A DNA stretch of 64,000 bases, from positions 527,523 to 591,522 of the forward strand of contig NZ_JBPKAO010000001.1 in NCBI RefSeq assembly GCF_051216895.1. Direction: 5' to 3'. Below, piece by piece: positions 25,055-33,345 of this stretch (its first letter is position 1; each line of letters starts with the position of its first letter). The position numbers were made by a program, and so were the translations under genes. Source of the DNA: Aquipuribacter sp051216895. Lineage in GTDB: Bacteria > Actinomycetota > Actinomycetes > Actinomycetales > JBBAYJ01. Below the pieces are notes generated by a model. That model searched no databases and was not told the origin of the DNA. It saw only the letters and a program-made list of their open reading frames with translations.

Positions 25055-26590
25055 GTGCCCGAGGCGCCCCCCGCCGCCCCCGACCGCCACCGCGACGCCG
25101 GACCCGAGGACCGGTCCGATCACCGGCCCGACGACCGGCCCCGGTTCGGCCTCGACGACCAGGTCGCCTCCTACGACGTCGTCGTCGTCGGCGCCGGGCC
25201 GGCCGGCACCGCCGCGGCCGTCAGGGCCGCCGAGCTGGGCGCCCGCGTCGCCGTGGCCGAGGCCCGCCGCACGGGCGGGACCTGCGTCAACACCGGGTGC
25301 GTGCCGACCCGCGTGCTGGCCCGGACGGCCCGGTTCCTGCGCGAGGTGCGCAGCTCCGCCGAGTACGGCATCGGCGTGGGTGAGCCCGCGGTCGACTGGA
25401 CCCGCACGGTCGCCCAGGTCCGTTCGGTCATCGGCGACGTGCTGGCCGCCAAGGACGACCCGGGCCGGCTGGAGCGGCTCGGTGTCGACCTGTTCCTCGA
25501 GGGGCCCGCGCGCTTCGTCGACCCGCACACGCTGGAGCTGGCCGACTCCGGGCGCCGGCTGCGCGGCGACACCGTCATCCTGGCCGTCGGCGGGCGGTCC
25601 AGGCGGCTGCCCGTGCCCGGCGCGGAGCTGGCCCACGTGCCGGAGCAGGTCCTCGACCTGCCCGACGTGCCGGCTCGCCTCGCCGTCATCGGGGCCGGCA
25701 ACACCGGGGCGCAGCTGGTCACCAACTTCTCCGCGTTCGGCTCGCAGGTCACGCTGCTCGAGGTGGCGCCCCGCATCCTGATGTCGGCCGACGCCGACAT
25801 CGCCCGCGTCGTCCGCGAGAGCTTCGAGGCCGACGGCGTCACGGTCCGGACCGGGATCCGGACCGTGACGGGCCTGGCCCGCACCGACGACGGGGCCATC
25901 GACCTGGGCTGGGTGGACGACGACGGCGAGCACCACGAGACCTTCGACGCCGTGATCATGAGCACCGGCTGGCCCGCCGCGATCGACGGGCTCGGCCTGG
26001 ACGCCGCGGGCGTCGAGACCGACGGACCGGCCATCCCCGTCGACGCCTACCTGCGCACCAACGTCCCCCACGTCTACGCCGCGGGCGACGCCAACCAGCA
26101 GGCCATGCTCGTGCAGGCCGCCCACGTCGAGGCGGAGGCCGCCGCCAAGCACGCCGTCCTCGGCGCGACCCGTCGCAGCACCCACCACCTGATGCCCTCC
26201 GGCGGGTTCACCGACCCCGACTACGCCGGGGTGGGTCTCACGGAGGCCCAGGCCCGCGAGCGCGACGAGGCGGTGGTCGTGGTCACCGTGCCCTACGCGG
26301 CGATGGAGCGGCCCATCATCGACGGTCGCGACGAGGGGTTCCTCAAGCTCATCACCGACCGCCGGCGCGAGGTCGTGCTCGGTGCCCACGCGGTCGGCGA
26401 GTCCGCGGTCGAGGTCATCCAGGCCGTCACCACCGCCATGGCGGCCGGTGTCGACGTGTCGACCCTGGCCACGGTGGAGTTCGCCTACCCCACCTACAGC
26501 GCCATCATCGGCGAGGCCGCCCGCGAGCTGCAGGGCACCGACTCCCGCGACGGGGCCGACCGGCTGGACGACGTCGGGACGGGCGCCTGA
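25055..26590 (+). CDS. FAD/NAD(P) disulfide-reductase family flavoprotein
   Basis: 511 residues from GTG 25055 (GGAGAC upstream). A ~40-residue Asp/Arg/Pro-rich extension precedes 'YDVVVVGAGPAGTAAA' and the redox disulfide 'GGTCVNTGCVPT'. NAD-binding 'LAVIGAGNTGAQLV' and FAD-binding 'HVYAAGDANQQ' follow. In the dimer-interface domain the usual His-Pro-Thr...Glu dyad is replaced by 'YPTYSAIIGEAA', so the proton-relay His of lipoamide or mercuric reductase is missing, as in quinone-reducing relatives such as mycobacterial LpdA. A quinone or small-molecule reductase is more likely than a lipoamide dehydrogenase. It stands 58 bases after the GT operon. Confidence 0.87.
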   Translation: MPEAPPAAPDRHRDAGPEDRSDHRPDDRPRFGLDDQVASYDVVVVGAGPAGTAAAVRAAELGARVAVAEARRTGGTCVNTGCVPTRVLARTARFLREVRSSAEYGIGVGEPAVDWTRTVAQVRSVIGDVLAAKDDPGRLERLGVDLFLEGPARFVDPHTLELADSGRRLRGDTVILAVGGRSRRLPVPGAELAHVPEQVLDLPDVPARLAVIGAGNTGAQLVTNFSAFGSQVTLLEVAPRILMSADADIARVVRESFEADGVTVRTGIRTVTGLARTDDGAIDLGWVDDDGEHHETFDAVIMSTGWPAAIDGLGLDAAGVETDGPAIPVDAYLRTNVPHVYAAGDANQQAMLVQAAHVEAEAAAKHAVLGATRRSTHHLMPSGGFTDPDYAGVGLTEAQARERDEAVVVVTVPYAAMERPIIDGRDEGFLKLITDRRREVVLGAHAVGESAVEVIQAVTTAMAAGVDVSTLATVEFAYPTYSAIIGEAARELQGTDSRDGADRLDDVGTGA

Positions 26591-26658
26591 ACCGGGTCCG
26601 ACCCCGGGTCTGACCTGCGAGGCGCATGATCCGCCGGACATCTGGGCACCTCAGGACC

Positions 26659-27123
26659 ATGACCACGACAGACACGCACGTCACCGTCAGCCGCACCATC
26701 GACGCCTCGGCCAAGGACATCTTCGAGGTGCTGTCGAACCCCGAGCGGCACGCGCAGCTCGACGGGTCCGGCTTCGTCCGCAGCGACGAGAGGTCGGACA
26801 GGATCACCGGCTCCGGTCAGGTGTTCCGCATGAACATGCAGGGCGACCACATGGGCGGGGAGTACCAGACCGACAACACGGTCACCGGCTACCGGGAGAA
26901 CCACCTGCTGGTCTGGCAGACCGCCCCCGCCGACACGCCTCCCCCCGGCTGGGAGTGGAAGTGGGAGCTCGAGGCGCAGGGCTCCGACTCGACCGTGGTC
27001 ACCCTGACGTACGACTGGGCCAAGGTCACCGACAAGGACCTGCTGAAGAAGATCTCGTTCCCGCTCGTCAGCGAGGGCCAGCTCGAGGACTCCCTCAACG
27101 CCCTCGCCGAGCAGGTCGCCTGA
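26659..27123 (+). CDS. SRPBCC (START/Bet v1-like) family protein
   Basis: 154 residues from ATG 26659. The N-terminus 'VTVSRTIDASAKDIFEVLSNPERH' (spread over residues 8-31) is the family entry strand and helix. A hydrophobic cavity-forming sheet and a long C-terminal helix ('EDSLNALAEQV') follow. These domains bind lipids or aromatic compounds, and many small actinobacterial members have no known ligand. It lies between the flavoprotein and a membrane protein on the same strand, with short gaps and no overlap. Confidence 0.85.
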   Translation: MTTTDTHVTVSRTIDASAKDIFEVLSNPERHAQLDGSGFVRSDERSDRITGSGQVFRMNMQGDHMGGEYQTDNTVTGYRENHLLVWQTAPADTPPPGWEWKWELEAQGSDSTVVTLTYDWAKVTDKDLLKKISFPLVSEGQLEDSLNALAEQVA

Positions 27124-27238
27124 GGCGACGAACGACCCCGGCCGAGGACTGGACCGCCCACGAAGGCGTAGTCGTCCTCGGGCCGGGTACGGGTCCCCTG
27201 GACGGGGGAGCCCCGCCCGATCGTCGAGAGGATCCCCC

Positions 27239-27802
27239 ATGAGCAACCGCAACACCGTCGTACGCGTCCTGCACGACCTCGGTGCCGCCGCCTGGTTCGG
27301 CGGCACCCTGATGGGTGCGGTGGGCCTGAACGGCGCCGCCAACCAGGTCGCCCAGAAGGACGACCGGGCCCGCGTGGCGTCGGTCGGCTGGGCCCGCTGG
27401 GCGCCCGTCAACGCCGCCGCCATCGGCGCGCACGTCATCGGCGGCCTCGGTCTGCTGATCGCCAACCGCGACCGCGCCGCCCACCAGGAGGGGACCCGCG
27501 GCAACACCGTGGTCAAGTCCGTCCTCACCGTCGCCGGCGTCGGCCTCACCGCCTACAGCGGTGTCCTGGGCGCGCAGGTCGGCAAGGCCGGCCAGGTGCC
27601 CGCCGAGGGCGCCGTCGTGCCCTCCGGCGAGACCCCGACCGACGTGGCCGAGGCCATGAAGCGGCTGCGCCTCGTCCAGTTCGCGATCCCCGCCGTCGCC
27701 GGCCTGCTGATCGTGCTCGGCGCCCAGCAGGGGGAGCAGCAGAAGCCCGAGGAGCAGCGCAAGGGCCTGTCCGGCCTGCGTCGCCTCAAGGCTCGCGACT
27801 GA
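27239..27802 (+). CDS. Conserved actinobacterial membrane protein, function unknown
   Basis: 187 residues with about four hydrophobic segments (roughly 9-30, 52-75, 90-110 and 146-163) and a charged C-terminal tail rich in Gln, Glu, Lys and Arg. 'VLHDLGAAAWFGGTLMGAVG' at the start is common in uncharacterised actinobacterial membrane proteins. No catalytic motif is visible. A GAGAGG ribosome site precedes ATG 27239. A strong hairpin 30 bases after the stop ends the unit. Confidence 0.75.
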   Translation: MSNRNTVVRVLHDLGAAAWFGGTLMGAVGLNGAANQVAQKDDRARVASVGWARWAPVNAAAIGAHVIGGLGLLIANRDRAAHQEGTRGNTVVKSVLTVAGVGLTAYSGVLGAQVGKAGQVPAEGAVVPSGETPTDVAEAMKRLRLVQFAIPAVAGLLIVLGAQQGEQQKPEEQRKGLSGLRRLKARD

Positions 27803-27831
27803 CCTCTGCTCCACCGGACCGTCGCACCACC

Positions 27832-27864
27832 CGAACGCCCCCGGCTCACCGCCGGGGGCGTTCG
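27832..27864. terminator. Bidirectional hairpin terminator
   Basis: A perfect 13-bp inverted repeat (CGAACGCCCCCGG and its complement) with a 7-base loop lies between convergent genes: the membrane protein ending at 27802 and allantoicase ending at 27938. There is no clear T tract, as is common in actinobacteria. Confidence 0.8.
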
Positions 27865-27937
27865 TGCGTCCGGGGCGGGTAGCACCGTCGACACCCGTCG
27901 TGGGTCAGGAGCTGGTGCAGACCGGGCGTGACGTGGC

Positions 27938-29002
27938 TCAGGCGTCCCAGGCGTCGCGCAACCCCTGCAGCGCGCCCGCGTCGACCTCGCCGGGCAACCG
28001 GACCCGGTTGACGCCGCCGTCGGGGTGGATGTCGAGGCGGACGTGGGTCACGGTCGGGACCTCGGTCCCCGCGTCCCGCAGCCGGAAGCGGTGCACGGTG
28101 TCGGGCAGCAGCGCCGTCAGCGGCACGAGCTGCACCCACGCGCCGAGGTCGTCCAGCGAGGCCGACCGGGCGTCGACCCCGCGCAGCGACGCGGCACCGG
28201 GCGGGTTGCCGACGTAGTGCGTGGTGTCGACCTCGAGCACCCGCGGCACCCCGGCGGCGGCCAGCGCGAACGTCACCCACTCGTTGCCCGCGACGCGACG
28301 GCGGGCCGTCTCCCAGCCCTCGCCGATGGTGGGTGCGACCCCGGGACGGAGCAGGTTGCCGGGGGAGGAGTAGAACCGGTCCGAGCAGCCCACCACCCGC
28401 CCGCCGTGCTGGGCCGCGAGCAGGTCGACGGTGCCCTCGAGGAAGCGGGGGTCGGGGCGCACCTCCCCCAGGACGCGCAGCCGGGCGACGCCGCCGTCCG
28501 GGTAGATCCGCAGCCGGACGTGGGTCCAGGTGCTGCCGCCGGCGACGTCGAACGTGTTCTCGGTGTCACCGCGCAGCGGGCTGCGCGCCACCAGCGTCGT
28601 CCACGGCGCGGCCTCGAGGTCGTCCAGGGAGGGGTAGCCGTCCACCCGCAGCGCCTCCACCGAGGCCGAGGCGGGGTAGTTGCCGGTGAAGTGCGCGGTG
28701 TCCACCACGACGCGGCGGACGGTGCCGGGCGCACCCAGCCGCACGATCGCGTCGTCGTTGTCGTCGGGACCCGGCAACGAGCCCAGCGGCCCACGTCGAC
28801 GTCGGGTCTCCCACCCGTCGTAGACCTTGCCGTCGGGGCCGAAGGTCGTCGGGTCCCAGGCAGCCGGGCCGGTCGCGATGAGGTGACGGCGGTCGGCGAA
28901 CAGCTCGTCGTTCGCGGCGATCACCCGCCCGCCCAGGGCGCGGGAGGCCAGGTCGACCAGCTCGTCGCGGCTCTGGGGTGCGTCCGGCGCGTGGGGGCTC
29001 AT
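27938..29002 (-). CDS. alc: Allantoicase
   Basis: 354 residues made of two homologous jelly-roll allantoicase domains. Domain 1 shows 'VIAANDELFADRRHL', 'DGWETRRRR' and 'HFTGNYP'. Domain 2 repeats the pattern with 'VVGCSDRFYSSPGNLLRPG', 'GWETARRR' and 'HYVGNPP'. Each domain ends 'THVRL(R/D)I-PDGGV-R(L/V)R'. The enzyme hydrolyses allantoate to (S)-ureidoglycolate and urea. ATG 29002 overlaps the allantoinase stop by four bases. It is the last gene of the allantoinase/aldolase-like/malate synthase operon, so transcription should end at the hairpin at 27832-27864. Confidence 0.95.
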   Translation of the reverse strand: MSPHAPDAPQSRDELVDLASRALGGRVIAANDELFADRRHLIATGPAAWDPTTFGPDGKVYDGWETRRRRGPLGSLPGPDDNDDAIVRLGAPGTVRRVVVDTAHFTGNYPASASVEALRVDGYPSLDDLEAAPWTTLVARSPLRGDTENTFDVAGGSTWTHVRLRIYPDGGVARLRVLGEVRPDPRFLEGTVDLLAAQHGGRVVGCSDRFYSSPGNLLRPGVAPTIGEGWETARRRVAGNEWVTFALAAAGVPRVLEVDTTHYVGNPPGAASLRGVDARSASLDDLGAWVQLVPLTALLPDTVHRFRLRDAGTEVPTVTHVRLDIHPDGGVNRVRLPGEVDAGALQGLRDAWDA

Positions 29003-30447
29003 GCGTCTCCTCGGGTGAGCAGGCGTCCGCGGGGCTCGGCGGTGAGGTCGACCTCGACCCCCGCGAGCCACGTGCTGCGGACGGTGCCGGTCAGGGTGCG
29101 ACCCGCGTAGGCGGTGATGCGGTTGCGGTGGTGCAGCGTGTCGGGGTCCACCACGAACGGCTCGTCCGGTGCGAGGACCACGAGGTCGGCGGGGGCGCCG
29201 ACGGCGAGTCGGCCCAACGTGTCCAGCCGCGCGACCCGGGCCGGGCCGACGGCGGCCCAGCGGACCACGTCGGCCAGGGTGAACCCGCGGGCCCGGGCCT
29301 CGGTCCACAGCAGCGGCAGCAGCAGCTGCAGGGACGAGATGCCGCCCCACGCGTCGCCGAAGTCGCCGGTGTCCAGCCGCTTGTCCTGCTCGGTCGAGGG
29401 GGAGTGGTCGCTGACCACGCAGTCGATGACGCCGTCGGCCAGGGCCCGCCAGAGGGCGTCGGCGTTGGCCGCGTCCCGGATCGGTGGGCAGCACTTGTAC
29501 GTCGTGGCGCCGTCCGGGACGTCCTCGGCCGCCAGCACCAGGTAGTGGGGGCAGGTCTCGACGGTCACCGCCTGCCCGGCCGAGCGGGCCGCGGCCAGCG
29601 CGGGCAGCGCCGCGGCGCTGGACAGGTGCAGCACGTGGACCCGGGCCCCCGCGTCGGCGGCCAGGCCGAGCAGCCGCTCGACCGCCACCACCTCCGAGGA
29701 GTCGGGTCGCGAGGCCAGGAAGTCGGCGTAGCGCGGCCCGGTGGCCTCGGGGGCGCCGGCCAGGACGCCGGGGTCCTCCGCGTGGACGACGAGCGTCGCG
29801 TCCAGCGCCGCCACCCGCGTCAGGACCTCCCGCAGGGTCGCCTCGTCGAGGTGCCCGAACTCCGGCACGCCCGACGGGGCGAGGAACGACTTGAACCCGA
29901 GCACCCCGGCGTCGTGCAACGGCCCGAGGTCGGCCAGGTTCTCCGGGACCGCCCCGCCCCAGAAGGCGACGTCGACGTAGGTCCGGCCCTGCGCGGCCTC
30001 CTGCTTGGCGCGCAGGTTCGCCACCGTGGTCGTCGGCGGGACCGAGTTGAGCGGCATGTCGACCAGGGTCGTGGTGCCGCCGGCGGCTGCGGCCCGGGTG
30101 GCGGTGGCGAACCCCTCCCAGTGGGTGCGGCCGGGCTCGTTGACGTGCACGTGGCTGTCGACCAGACCGGGCAGCAGCACCTCGTCGTCGGCCAGCTCGA
30201 CGACGCGGGCCGCGGTGGGGAGGTCCGCCGGCTCCGGCAGGTACGCCAGGTCGACACCACCGGACCCGCCGGCGCCGGGGTCGTGGCCGTCGTGGAGCAG
30301 GACGACCCGGCCGTCCCGGACCCCCACGACCGCGGGCCGCTCGACCGGGCCGTCGACGGTGTGCACGACCGCCCGCCGCGCCAGCAGGAGCAGGTCGAGC
30401 TGCGCGGTGCCCGCGTCGAGCCCGTCGTCGGTGAGGTCGCGGCTCAT
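28999..30447 (-). CDS. allB: Allantoinase
   Basis: 482 residues, amidohydrolase superfamily. Metal ligands visible: the His-x-His in 'DSHVHVNEPGRTHWEGF', the carboxylated Lys in 'GFKSFLA', His in 'VVHAEDP', His in 'HVLHLSSA' and Asp in 'SDHSPS'. 'CPHYL' is also typical. It opens the hydantoin ring of allantoin to allantoate. ATG 30447 is used; its first bases overlap the stop of the aldolase-like gene. A cytosolic homotetramer with two metal ions is expected from the family. Confidence 0.95.
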   Translation of the reverse strand: MSRDLTDDGLDAGTAQLDLLLLARRAVVHTVDGPVERPAVVGVRDGRVVLLHDGHDPGAGGSGGVDLAYLPEPADLPTAARVVELADDEVLLPGLVDSHVHVNEPGRTHWEGFATATRAAAAGGTTTLVDMPLNSVPPTTTVANLRAKQEAAQGRTYVDVAFWGGAVPENLADLGPLHDAGVLGFKSFLAPSGVPEFGHLDEATLREVLTRVAALDATLVVHAEDPGVLAGAPEATGPRYADFLASRPDSSEVVAVERLLGLAADAGARVHVLHLSSAAALPALAAARSAGQAVTVETCPHYLVLAAEDVPDGATTYKCCPPIRDAANADALWRALADGVIDCVVSDHSPSTEQDKRLDTGDFGDAWGGISSLQLLLPLLWTEARARGFTLADVVRWAAVGPARVARLDTLGRLAVGAPADLVVLAPDEPFVVDPDTLHHRNRITAYAGRTLTGTVRSTWLAGVEVDLTAEPRGRLLTRGDA

Positions 30448-31709
30448 CCGGCCCCTCCCGTCGTGGTGCGCCGGGCGAGCCGGACCAGCTGCCCCGGGGT
30501 GCACCCGGTCGCGTCCACCGCCTCCGCGAGGTCGACCGCCCCGCAGTCCACGCCCCGCAGCACCGCGGCCGCCAGCGCCTGAGCGGTGGCGGGCTCGTCG
30601 AGCACCTGCGGGGCGTCCACGTCGTCCGCCCGGGCGGTGTACGCGCGCAGCCGTGCGGCGGCGGCGTCCAGCTCGGCCCGGAGCGCCAGGAACGTCGCCG
30701 CGTACCGGGTGACGAGCTGGCCGGGGTGCAGGTCCCAGCCCTGCCGCAGCGCCCGGGCCTGGGCCCGGGCGACGAGACGGGCGTGCAGCCGCAGCGCGTC
30801 CGCGACCTGGTCCGCGTCACCGACGGGCAGCACGTTGGTCGACCCGTCGCTCACCCGCACCCCGGTGCCGGCGGCGGCCAGCTGCATGACGGCCTTGGCG
30901 TGGTCGGCCAGCGGGTGGTCCAGGGACTGGTCGAGCGGGCCGACGCCCAGGGCGGCGCTGAAGTCGTAGGTGCCGTAGTGCAGGCCCTCGACCCGGCCGG
31001 CTCCGGCCTGGAGCATGACCGCGACCGTCGCGCCGCCGTCGGCGCCGAGGACGGCCTGGGGCATCTCGACCTGCAGCTCGAGACGGACGGTCCCGTCGGG
31101 GAGGCCGTGCTCGGCCTCCAGCCGCGCCGCGACCAGGGCGGCCGCGCGGACCTGCGCCGCGGAGGTGACCTTGGGCCAGGTGACGACGAACCGGTCGGGC
31201 AGACCGCCCGCGGCCACGGCCGAGGCGACGACGACGCCGAGCGTGCGCAGCCCGCGCTCGCGGGTCTCCGGTTGCAGCCCCTTGACCCGTACCCCGGCGA
31301 CGAAGGGCCCCGCGGGGTCCTCGCGCCAGGCCGCCAGCGCCCGTCCGGCCGCGTCGGCGTCGGCGTCCTCGACGTCGTCCGGGCGCAGGCCGTACCCGTC
31401 CTCGAAGTCGACCCGCAGGTCCTCGACGGGCCGCCCGCGCAGCTTGGCGGCGACCCGGGGCCGGACCTCGTCCGCGGCCTCGACACCGACGCCGGTGAGC
31501 AGCGCCAGGGCGGCGGCGTCGGGGGCGGCCTCGGCCAGCACCTGCAGCGCGACGTCGCCCCAGGCCCGCGGCGTCGACGCCTCGACCCGGTCGGCCGGGA
31601 CGTAGCAGGTGTGGACCGGTTGCGGGCGGGAGCTGTCACCCCGGTACGCCGCGGCGAACGCGGCGTCGTCCTCGGCCAGCAGGTCCGACACCTCGTCCAG
31701 CAGCACCAC
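30444..31709 (-). CDS. DUF6986 aldolase-like protein (HpcH/CitE-like barrel)
   Basis: 421 residues. The acidic 'LRVDFEDGYG' motif, 'MPQAVLGADGG' with a Glu just upstream ('LQVEMPQAVL') and 'GLHYGTYDFSAALG' resemble the metal/substrate-binding elements of the HpcH/HpaI-CitE and malate synthase barrel family. The family is annotated only as DUF6986. Its fixed place between malate synthase and allantoinase suggests a role in glyoxylate or ureidoglycolate metabolism, perhaps C-C bond formation or cleavage with glyoxylate; that is an inference. It starts with GTG one base after the malate synthase stop and overlaps the allantoinase start. Confidence 0.8.
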   Translation of the reverse strand: MVLLDEVSDLLAEDDAAFAAAYRGDSSRPQPVHTCYVPADRVEASTPRAWGDVALQVLAEAAPDAAALALLTGVGVEAADEVRPRVAAKLRGRPVEDLRVDFEDGYGLRPDDVEDADADAAGRALAAWREDPAGPFVAGVRVKGLQPETRERGLRTLGVVVASAVAAGGLPDRFVVTWPKVTSAAQVRAAALVAARLEAEHGLPDGTVRLELQVEMPQAVLGADGGATVAVMLQAGAGRVEGLHYGTYDFSAALGVGPLDQSLDHPLADHAKAVMQLAAAGTGVRVSDGSTNVLPVGDADQVADALRLHARLVARAQARALRQGWDLHPGQLVTRYAATFLALRAELDAAAARLRAYTARADDVDAPQVLDEPATAQALAAAVLRGVDCGAVDLAEAVDATGCTPGQLVRLARRTTTGGAG

Positions 31710-31710
31710 C

Positions 31711-33315
31711 TCAGTCCACCAGGCGGTAGGCCGGCAGCGTGAGGAAGTCGACGAACTCCTCGGCCAGTGCGACCTGCTCGAACAGCTCGCGGGCGCGGTC
31801 GACGTGCGGCAGGTCCGTCAACCCGCCGGCGACGTCGTCGACGACGCGGCGGACCAGCTCGCGCGTCACGGTGGCGCCGTCGTCCAGGACCACCTCGTTG
31901 CGGACCCACTGCCAGACCTGCGAGCGGCTGATCTCGGCCGTCGCGGCGTCCTCCATCAGGTTGTGGATGGCGACCGCGCCCGAGCCGCCGAGCCAGGCCG
32001 ACAGGTAGCGCAGCGCCACGTCGACGTTGCCCCGCAGCCCGGCCGCGGTGGCCTGCCCGGGCGTCGAGCCCAGGTCGAGCAGGTCCGCGGCGGTGACGTG
32101 CACGTCGGGTCGCAGCCGGTCGAGCTGGTTGGGCCGCTCACCCAGGACGGCGGTGAACACCTCCTCGCAGACCGGCACCAGGTCCGGGTGCGCGACCCAG
32201 GAGCCGTCGAACCCGTCCCCGGACTCCCGGGTCTTGTCCGCCCGCACCTTGTCCAGCGCCACGGCGTTGACCTCGGGGTCGCGACGGCTCGGGATGAACG
32301 CGCTCATCCCGCCGATGGCGAAGGCGCCGCGTCGGTGGCAGGTGGACACGAGCAGCTCGGTGTAGGCCCGCAGGAACGGGGCCGTCATCGTCACGGCGTT
32401 GCGGTCCGGCAGCGTGAAGTCCGGCCCCGCCTCGCGCAGCACCTTGATGGCGCTGAACAGGTAGTCCCAGCGGCCCGCGTTCAGCCCGGAGGCGTGCTCG
32501 CGCAGCTCGTAGAGGATCTCCTCCATCTCGAAGGCGGCCGGGAGCGTCTCGATCAGGACGGTGGCGCGGATGGTGCCGTGCGCCAGGTCGAGGCGCTCCT
32601 CCGCGTAGCTGAAGACGTCGTCCCACAGCCGGGCCTCGAGGTGGCTCTCGGTCTTGGGCAGGTAGTAGAACGGGCCGTGCCAGGACGCGGCCAGGTGCGC
32701 GCCGTTGTGGAACACGTGCAGACCGAAGTCGACCAGGGCGCCGACCGCGGTGCGCCCGTCGACCAGCAGGTGCCGCTCGTCCAGGTGCCAGCCACGGGGC
32801 CGGACGACCGGGGTCGCGTGCCGCACGTCGTCGCGCAGCCGGTACTCCTTGCCGTTGTCGGCGGTGTGCTGCAGCGTGCCGCGGGCGGCGGCGTGCAGGA
32901 CCAGCTGGCCGACGACCACGTTGCGCCAGTGCGGGGTGTTGGCGTCCTCGAGGTCCGCCAACCAGACGCGGGCCCCGGAGTTGAGGGCGTTGACCGCCAT
33001 CTTGGGCTCGGTCGGCCCCGTGATCTCGACGCGCCGGTCGGCCAGGGCGTGCGGTGCCTCGGCGACCCGCCAGGTCGGGTCGTCGCGGACGTGCGCGGTC
33101 TCGGGCAGGAAGTCCGGCAGCTCGCCCGCGACGATCCGGGCCGTGCGCCGCCGGCGGGCCTCCAGCAGCTCGTCGCGCCGGGCGGCGAAGCGGGCGTGCA
33201 GCTCACCGACGAAGGCCAACGCCTCCTCGGTGAGGACCTCCTCGCCGCGCTCCACGTCGGGGCCGACGACCGTGAGGGTGGGGGTGGCGGGCGAGGGCGC
33301 GTCGGGGACGGTCAT
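31711..33315 (-). CDS. aceB: Malate synthase A
   Basis: 534 residues, the usual length for the A isoform. Recognisable elements include 'ADLEDANTPHWRNVV', 'GWHLDERH', 'FYYLPKTESHLEARLW', 'ATVLIETLPAAFEMEEILYELREH' (in pieces, with the Mg-binding Glu), 'GRWDYLFS' and 'AIGGMSAFIP'. Glyoxylate plus acetyl-CoA gives malate. ATG 33315 is chosen over a 12-base extension. It is first in an operon with the DUF6986 protein, allantoinase and allantoicase, so here it probably consumes glyoxylate from purine breakdown as well as from the glyoxylate shunt. Confidence 0.95.
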   Translation of the reverse strand: MTVPDAPSPATPTLTVVGPDVERGEEVLTEEALAFVGELHARFAARRDELLEARRRRTARIVAGELPDFLPETAHVRDDPTWRVAEAPHALADRRVEITGPTEPKMAVNALNSGARVWLADLEDANTPHWRNVVVGQLVLHAAARGTLQHTADNGKEYRLRDDVRHATPVVRPRGWHLDERHLLVDGRTAVGALVDFGLHVFHNGAHLAASWHGPFYYLPKTESHLEARLWDDVFSYAEERLDLAHGTIRATVLIETLPAAFEMEEILYELREHASGLNAGRWDYLFSAIKVLREAGPDFTLPDRNAVTMTAPFLRAYTELLVSTCHRRGAFAIGGMSAFIPSRRDPEVNAVALDKVRADKTRESGDGFDGSWVAHPDLVPVCEEVFTAVLGERPNQLDRLRPDVHVTAADLLDLGSTPGQATAAGLRGNVDVALRYLSAWLGGSGAVAIHNLMEDAATAEISRSQVWQWVRNEVVLDDGATVTRELVRRVVDDVAGGLTDLPHVDRARELFEQVALAEEFVDFLTLPAYRLVD

Positions 33316-33345
33316 GCCCCATCCCACCAGACCTGGCCCGAGCCG

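Noticed and set aside
27938..30820. 960-residue minus-strand frame spanning allantoicase and allantoinase
   Set aside because: Only its last 354 codons are allantoicase; the rest is out of frame with the well-supported allantoinase and is Arg/Pro/Gly-rich nonsense.
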